In this document: piece by piece, positions 33,770-37,339 of the stretch
How positions within the stretch are numbered: the stretch's first letter is position 1
Layout of the letters: each line of letters starts with the position of its first letter
Source of the DNA: Nitrososphaeria archaeon
GTDB lineage: Archaea > Thermoproteota > Nitrososphaeria > JACIWG01
Assembly: GCA_026413865.1 (NCBI GenBank)
Contig: JAOAKB010000012.1
Location: forward strand, 1-37,339
DNA length: 37,339 bases
Direction: 5' to 3'
Notes under the pieces: generated by a model
The model's input: only the letters and a program-made list of their open reading frames with translations
Told to the model about the DNA's origin: nothing
Databases searched by the model: none
Made by a program: the position numbers and the translations under genes

Positions 33770-34444
33770 ATGATGAATAAAAAAGATGTTGATAATAAAA
33801 GTATTCGCGCACGTTTTGAAAACTATCCTAAGATAGTTAAGGAAATCATTAATTCATCAGATAATCTAGAGTTTTCCATACTTAATGTATTACATTTGTT
33901 ATCAAAAGAAAATCCTGATGAAGTGTATAGAGCTTGCAAAATTTTTTTGAACGCTTTAGGCGACTACTATATTGTAAATAGTGGGCACCTTGGATTATGT
34001 GACATGTGGTTAAAAGATACAGCATTTCCAGGTGACATTATAATCTACTCTGTACCCTCAAGATTAAAAACAAACGATCTAATCCAATATTTGGCAGTAA
34101 ATTTAGAAAATAATAGGACAATCATTGTGCATGCTAGAATAATTTCATTGTTAGAAAATAATTTAGTAAAGGTTAAAGACATATTCACACAGGAAGAGAA
34201 GATAATACCACAACTTCATATAATAGGAAAGGTTGTAAAGATAATTCCCTTTGGAAGTAATGAATGGAATGAACTCTATCCTAGGATAGGTTATGAAAGC
34301 AACGATATACACATAAGGCAAGTGATAGACGCTTATATTGGGAGCATAAGTGATCCAAAAAACAAGTATTACTCAAAAATGAGCAAAGAAGAAAAAGAGA
34401 GATTGCTTGATGAACTAAATTTACGCAAGGCACATTTTACCTAA
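33770..34444 (+). CDS. S26 signal-peptidase-fold-like protein lacking the serine
   Basis: I do not fully recognise this 224-residue protein. Its middle has the order of archaeal signal peptidase (S26/SipW) beta domains: TAFPGDIIIY (84-93), IIVHARII (118-125) and HIIGKVVKIIP (150-160). Where S26 enzymes have SMxPT before the GD, this has WLKDT, so the catalytic serine is a tryptophan. There is also no N-terminal membrane anchor; the first 60 residues are helical and charged. So it is probably a non-enzymatic cousin or a convergent fold. The track's start (33617) runs through the tRNA; ATG 33770 is the real one. The next gene is a winged-helix regulator. Confidence 0.5.
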   Translation: MMNKKDVDNKSIRARFENYPKIVKEIINSSDNLEFSILNVLHLLSKENPDEVYRACKIFLNALGDYYIVNSGHLGLCDMWLKDTAFPGDIIIYSVPSRLKTNDLIQYLAVNLENNRTIIVHARIISLLENNLVKVKDIFTQEEKIIPQLHIIGKVVKIIPFGSNEWNELYPRIGYESNDIHIRQVIDAYIGSISDPKNKYYSKMSKEEKERLLDELNLRKAHFT

Positions 34445-34453
34445 TAAAAATAG

Positions 34454-34539
34454 CTGTTGGTTAAAGTTAATTTAAGTTAAATTTATCTTTTTTAGAAAAA
34501 TTTAAAATGACTTTTGCATAAACTAAGTTCAATGAGTGC
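34454..34539. promoter_or_regulatory. Dyad array 3 (degenerate), over the promoter of the winged-helix gene
   Basis: Same 16-41-16 layout as arrays 1 and 2: CTGTTGGTTAAAG (34454-34466), ATTTAAGTTAAAT (34470-34482, perfect dyad, 11-bp core identical to a site in array 2), CTTTTGCATAAAC (34511-34523, right arm intact) and GTTCAATGAGTGC (34527-34539, left arm only, overlapping the ATG at 34532). The 28-bp spacer shares TTATC and TTTAGAAAAA with array 2 and contains the likely TATA box AATTTAAAA (34500-34508). A protein bound here would control the regulator gene. Confidence 0.5.
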
Positions 34540-35371
34540 TAGGACACAGAAACTACAGAAAATTGCTACTGAAAGCATAATTTTAGATATATTAAGTAAG
34601 CAACCACGAATAAGATGGAAGGAATTGAAACAGAAAAGTGGGCTAAGTTCCAGAACCTTAAGCGACCGTTTGAAAAGTTTAATGGACAAAAATTTAGTTA
34701 AAAGGAAAGTTGATCCTTCAACATATCCTCCAGCAACATACTATGAAGTAAATCTTGCAGTGGATTTGAGCACTATAACTGATGGCGAAATATATCTGGT
34801 TTTTAAAAGCTTTTTTGATAAGAAAAACAGGTCTGCTGGATTGTTTGCTATTATCGAGAAGGATAATCCTAGAAGCATTTTAGAGAATGTTTTAAAAAGC
34901 ATTTGGCATGATTTTCTTTTCACATTAAATTTTTGCTTAGAAAATTACCAATATTCTAAACATATTGCTGTACTTTATCAGACCATATTTAACATTCAAA
35001 TGGAACAAATAATGGGATATACGTTAAAAAATTTTAAGTTTGCTGAACAAATAAAACAAATTTTTAATGAATATTTAGAAAGTCAGAAAAAGATACTGGA
35101 AAGCACGCTTTCTGATGTATTACTTGGTTTCAAGGATAAAGAATTGGCAAAAGCAGTTCTCATATTATACTATAAAGAAGCATTTCTGCTTGATATGGAA
35201 CTATATATATTTCTTGCCCAACTTTCACAGTCGCTAGAATTACGGAAAAAACTTGAAAAAGAATTCGGCCAACCAGTAGATGAAGAGAGACTAAATAATC
35301 TAATTGCCGAAGAAGGTTGGAAAGATATAGAAAGTTTTAGTACAGCAGTTAAGAGGGCTACAAGTTCATAA
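34532..35371 (+). CDS. Winged-helix transcription regulator
   Basis: The 279-residue protein starts with a winged helix: IRWKELKQKSGLSSRTLSDR is the helix-turn-helix (about 28-48), KSLMDKNLVKRKVDPSTYPP the wing. The remaining 200 residues are helical with no recognised ligand domain, possibly for dimer or tetramer formation. The track's TTG 34514 adds six residues; ATG 34532 lies about 28 nt below AATTTAAAA and suits a leaderless start. Dyad array 3 lies over this promoter, so it may control itself. The effector is unknown. Confidence 0.82.
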   Translation: MSARTQKLQKIATESIILDILSKQPRIRWKELKQKSGLSSRTLSDRLKSLMDKNLVKRKVDPSTYPPATYYEVNLAVDLSTITDGEIYLVFKSFFDKKNRSAGLFAIIEKDNPRSILENVLKSIWHDFLFTLNFCLENYQYSKHIAVLYQTIFNIQMEQIMGYTLKNFKFAEQIKQIFNEYLESQKKILESTLSDVLLGFKDKELAKAVLILYYKEAFLLDMELYIFLAQLSQSLELRKKLEKEFGQPVDEERLNNLIAEEGWKDIESFSTAVKRATSS

Positions 35372-35496
35372 ATTATCCTAAAATATTGTAAATTTTATAA
35401 ATTTTTACTTTATCTAAATTTTAAATCCTTTTTGATAAAAATTTTTTTATTCTATTTTATTTTAAATAGAGAAAAGATAGGAAAGACTGATAATGC

Positions 35497-35771
35497 ATGA
35501 CCATAACGACCAAAATTAGAAATGAGTATGTGGACATTCCTGTATCTTTATAAAAAGATATAGAATGTGAAATAGAACAATGTTAGAAATTGTTCCATTG
35601 GGGGAAGGCTTATTACTTAAACCTATGATTGTAACTAAAAAGAAGAACGATTTAATTGATAAATATATTTCAAGGATAAAGCAGATTAAAGATAGTGATA
35701 TAATAGCTATTGTCTCTGAAATATCTCGTCAAAGCTCAAAAGTTCTAGTTCAAGAAAATACGACAAAATAA
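35497..35771 (+). pseudogene. Decayed AbrB-type gene
   Basis: Reading from ATG 35497, MTITTKIRNEYVDIPVSL is the first strand pair of an AbrB domain, then a TAA, KDIECEIEQ in the same frame, and then a one-base shift into MLEIVPLGEGLLLKP and a charged helical tail (SDIIAIVSEISRQSSK) to the TAA at 35769. The order matches the intact AbrB at 33317 (VGNGILIKP, IEAIISEIIKQ). One nonsense and one frameshift break it. A shortened product from ATG 35580 is possible. Confidence 0.65.
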
Positions 35772-35806
35772 AAAAGGGGTAGGAGTAACTAAATCTTTAC
35801 TTGTGA

Positions 35807-35992
35807 TCACTCTAACGTTATTGCACCTACTGGGCAACCGTCCGCTGCAGCTTGACAATCACACTTATCACATGCGTTAGGATTTTTCACATGGGATTTA
35901 CCATCATCGCCTAACTCGAATACATCTGGACAGATTGCCACACAGGCTCCGCAGCCAATACATGCGTCTTGGTCTACTTTTGGTTTTGGCAT
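35807..35992 (-). CDS. Ferredoxin, 4Fe-4S type
   Basis: A 61-residue electron carrier. CIGCGACVAICP (Cys11, 14, 17, 21) and DGCPVGAI (Cys53) bind at least one [4Fe-4S] cluster. Further cysteines in CDKCDC (41, 44, 46) could hold a second cluster or a disulfide; the spacing is unusual. It is a plausible partner for the AOR. The track adds 13 residues from 36031; ATG 35992 gives the normal MPKPKVDQDAC start. It lies convergent to the AbrB pseudogene. Confidence 0.92.
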   Translation of the reverse strand: MPKPKVDQDACIGCGACVAICPDVFELGDDGKSHVKNPNACDKCDCQAAADGCPVGAITLE

Positions 35993-36061
35993 ACAGTAGG
36001 ATAATTTTTTTATAAATAAAAATGTTTTCAAGAATATGAATTATAATTTTTACTTTAGTTA

Positions 36062-36072
36062 AATTTATATAG
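36062..36072 (+). promoter_or_regulatory. TATA box of the racemase-permease operon
   Basis: AATTTATATAG is centred about 33 nt above the ATG at 36101 and 19 nt above the GTG at 36086. The distance fits the ATG better. Confidence 0.45.
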
Positions 36073-36100
36073 GCAATTCCTATGAGTGAATAGGAATCTG

Positions 36101-36841
36101 ATGGCTGCCTCCAGGAAGTATAGGATTGGGTATGTGATTCCGGGAATAGGACTTACACTTGAAGAAGCAGAGAGGAGGAAGAAAATAGCAAACAAAATTG
36201 TTGAACATTCTAGTGTTGATATAGTTTGTGTTGATAGTGGACCGCTTACAATAGAAAATTGTGTAGAAGAAGCATATGCTGCATCTTCATATCTTTCAAA
36301 GATTTATAGTTTGCAGGATTTATATGATGCATTTGTTGTTGGATGCTTTGGAGACCCTGGACTGCGTGCTGCTAGAGAGCTTGTAAATAAACTTGTGGTT
36401 GGGCCTGCGGAATCAACGTTACATCTTACATCACAGTTGGCGGACGCGTTTATAGTTATCTCACCTTTAACAAATACGGTTATACTTACAAAACATATGA
36501 TACATTCGTATGGTTTTGGTGAAAAGGTTACAGCGATAGTTCCTGCAAATATTCCTGTTATAGAATTTATAGAAAATAGGGAGGAAGCTTCTAAGAAACT
36601 TGCTGGACTTATTCTTAATACTGTTAAAGAAAAGGGTGGAGATGCTGTAATTTTAGGCTGTATGTCAATGGGATATGCCCTTGTTGATGAACTTCTAATG
36701 GATAAGACCAATTTGCCTATAATAAATCCTGTTAAAGTTTCTTTAAAAACAGCTGAAATGCTACTTTCACTTAACCTTAAACAGAGTATTAAAAGTTTTC
36801 CAAAACCAGACTATAATAAATTAAAACATCTGTTGGATTAG
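36101..36841 (+). CDS. Asp/Glu/hydantoin racemase family protein
   Basis: The 246-residue protein has the two-cysteine active site of the racemase superfamily: Cys82 in VVGCFGDPGL and Cys187 in ILGCMSMGY (numbering from ATG 36101). The CFGDPGL form is that of hydantoin racemases, but aspartate/glutamate racemase and maleate isomerase-type members also exist. The permease ATG follows 2 bp after the stop, so it is translated with a peptide-type transporter and may act on an imported amino acid derivative. GTG 36086 is another possible start. Confidence 0.86.
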   Translation: MAASRKYRIGYVIPGIGLTLEEAERRKKIANKIVEHSSVDIVCVDSGPLTIENCVEEAYAASSYLSKIYSLQDLYDAFVVGCFGDPGLRAARELVNKLVVGPAESTLHLTSQLADAFIVISPLTNTVILTKHMIHSYGFGEKVTAIVPANIPVIEFIENREEASKKLAGLILNTVKEKGGDAVILGCMSMGYALVDELLMDKTNLPIINPVKVSLKTAEMLLSLNLKQSIKSFPKPDYNKLKHLLD

Positions 36842-36843
36842 TT

Positions 36844-37339
36844 ATGCCAAGTGGGACAAAAGAATATCTTTTAAAGAGGGTTCTGATCGGGCTTGCAATG
36901 GTTCCGGCTGTAATTATATTTACATTCCTTTTACTAAAACTTGCACCTGGGGACCCTGCTGTACTTATGGCAGGAGAGACTGCTACAAAAGATTATATTG
37001 AGATGATTAGAGAAACATATGGACTGAATAAGCCTTTACATGAGCAGCTTATAATATATTTAAGCAAACTCTTTACTGGAGATTTTGGATATTCATTTAC
37101 TTTTAAAAGGCCAGTACTTAACGTTATCTTGGAGAGAGTACCAACAACACTCCTTTTAGCTGGTACGGGTGTACTTATTGCAATATTTTTTGGTATAGTT
37201 TTAGGTGTTGTTGCTGCAATAAGGAAAGATACTGCGATAGATAATATAATATCATCTCTAACTCTAATTTTTTATTCTATACCCATTTTTGCCCTTGCAC
37301 AATTTTTAATTTTATTCCTCGTTATCCAGTACAGGCTCT
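36844..37339 (+). CDS. Peptide/nickel-type ABC transporter permease, 5' part
   Basis: The open frame from ATG 36844 runs to the window end, so it is not in the track. The 165 visible residues start with a membrane segment (KRVLIGLAMVPAVIIFTFLL), then the typical DppB blocks LAPGDPAVLMAG and YGLNKPLHEQ, and LFTGDFGYSF before three more membrane segments (VPTTLLLAGTGVLIAI onward). DppB/OppB permeases import peptides, sugars or metals with a second permease and ATPases, which would lie to the right. It follows the racemase by 2 bp. Confidence 0.9.
   Translation, partial: MPSGTKEYLLKRVLIGLAMVPAVIIFTFLLLKLAPGDPAVLMAGETATKDYIEMIRETYGLNKPLHEQLIIYLSKLFTGDFGYSFTFKRPVLNVILERVPTTLLLAGTGVLIAIFFGIVLGVVAAIRKDTAIDNIISSLTLIFYSIPIFALAQFLILFLVIQYRL

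Noticed and set aside
35408-35440. CTTTATCTAAATT and CTTTTTGATAAAA as a fourth array
   Set aside because: The centres are 20 bp apart rather than 16 and no second pair exists; chance is likely in this AT-rich gap.
36047-36064. ACTTTAGTTAAAT as a further array site
   Set aside because: Only one arm fits the dyad and no partner sites are found at 16 or 41 bp.
1-37339. CRISPR array, intact insertion sequence or rRNA
   Set aside because: No regularly spaced long direct repeats, no transposase ORF with terminal inverted repeats and no rRNA-like stretch were seen.

Overview
The window is AT-rich, densely packed DNA from an archaeon, most likely a thermophilic, organotrophic member of the Thermoproteota/TACK group. 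I infer this from leaderless TATA-box promoters about 26 nt upstream of many start codons and from archaeal-type genes: a tungsten aldehyde:ferredoxin oxidoreductase with its maturation genes, a LacS-like GH1 glycosidase, split lipoate ligase, SerK-like kinase, TrpB2, XPD-like helicase, AbrB-type regulators, and a tRNA-Cys without encoded CCA. Species cannot be named from this sequence.

Layout: 1-1581 holds the 3' end of an unrecognised gene, a Nudix hydrolase and an unknown small protein. 1624-5427 (minus) is an aldehyde oxidoreductase operon: AOR, a 78-residue unknown, MoaD-like sulfur carrier, radical-SAM/SPASM maturase. 5548-10011 carries acetyl-CoA synthetase, a 5-formyl-THF cyclo-ligase-like protein, a metallo-beta-lactamase hydrolase and the two-gene lipoate ligase. 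10099-14231 is a sugar block: GH1 glycosidase convergent with a GH4 glycosidase-MFS permease pair. 14302-17674 has a CPBP membrane protease, a sugar nucleotidyltransferase and HtrA. 17945-21433 holds MscS, a uronate-dehydrogenase-like SDR, a bicupin and a B3/B4 protein. 21603-25060 has Fe-ADH, a DUF2139-like and a DUF72 protein. 25052-27518 is a SerK-TrpB2 pair divergent from an HTH-ACT regulator, with TGTAC-type dyads between. 27539-33213 mixes a decayed PIN gene, a membrane protein, DJ-1/PfpI, UROD-like, nitroreductase, SpeH-like and XPD-like genes. 33317-37339 holds AbrB, tRNA-Cys, a signal-peptidase-fold-like protein that seems to lack its serine, a winged-helix regulator, an AbrB pseudogene, ferredoxin, an Asp/Glu/hydantoin racemase and the start of a peptide-type ABC permease.

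The most unusual signal is not a gene. Two 86-bp arrays (17764-17849 and 21452-21537) each hold four 13-bp dyads of the type GTTTAnnnTAAAC, with identical centre spacings of 16, 41 and 16 bp. Both lie in gaps between convergent genes, where ordinary operators are not expected, and the sequence between the two dyad pairs is not conserved although its length is. A weaker third copy (34454-34539) with the same spacing spans the promoter of the winged-helix regulator at 34532, which makes that protein a candidate binder. The second strong story is metabolic: SerK (makes O-phosphoserine) next to TrpB2 (a type reported to use O-phosphoserine), facing a TrpY-like regulator with TRP-box-like sites. 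A third is a possible uronate route: a GH4 enzyme with a CHG-type motif, an MFS permease and a uronate-dehydrogenase-like enzyme.
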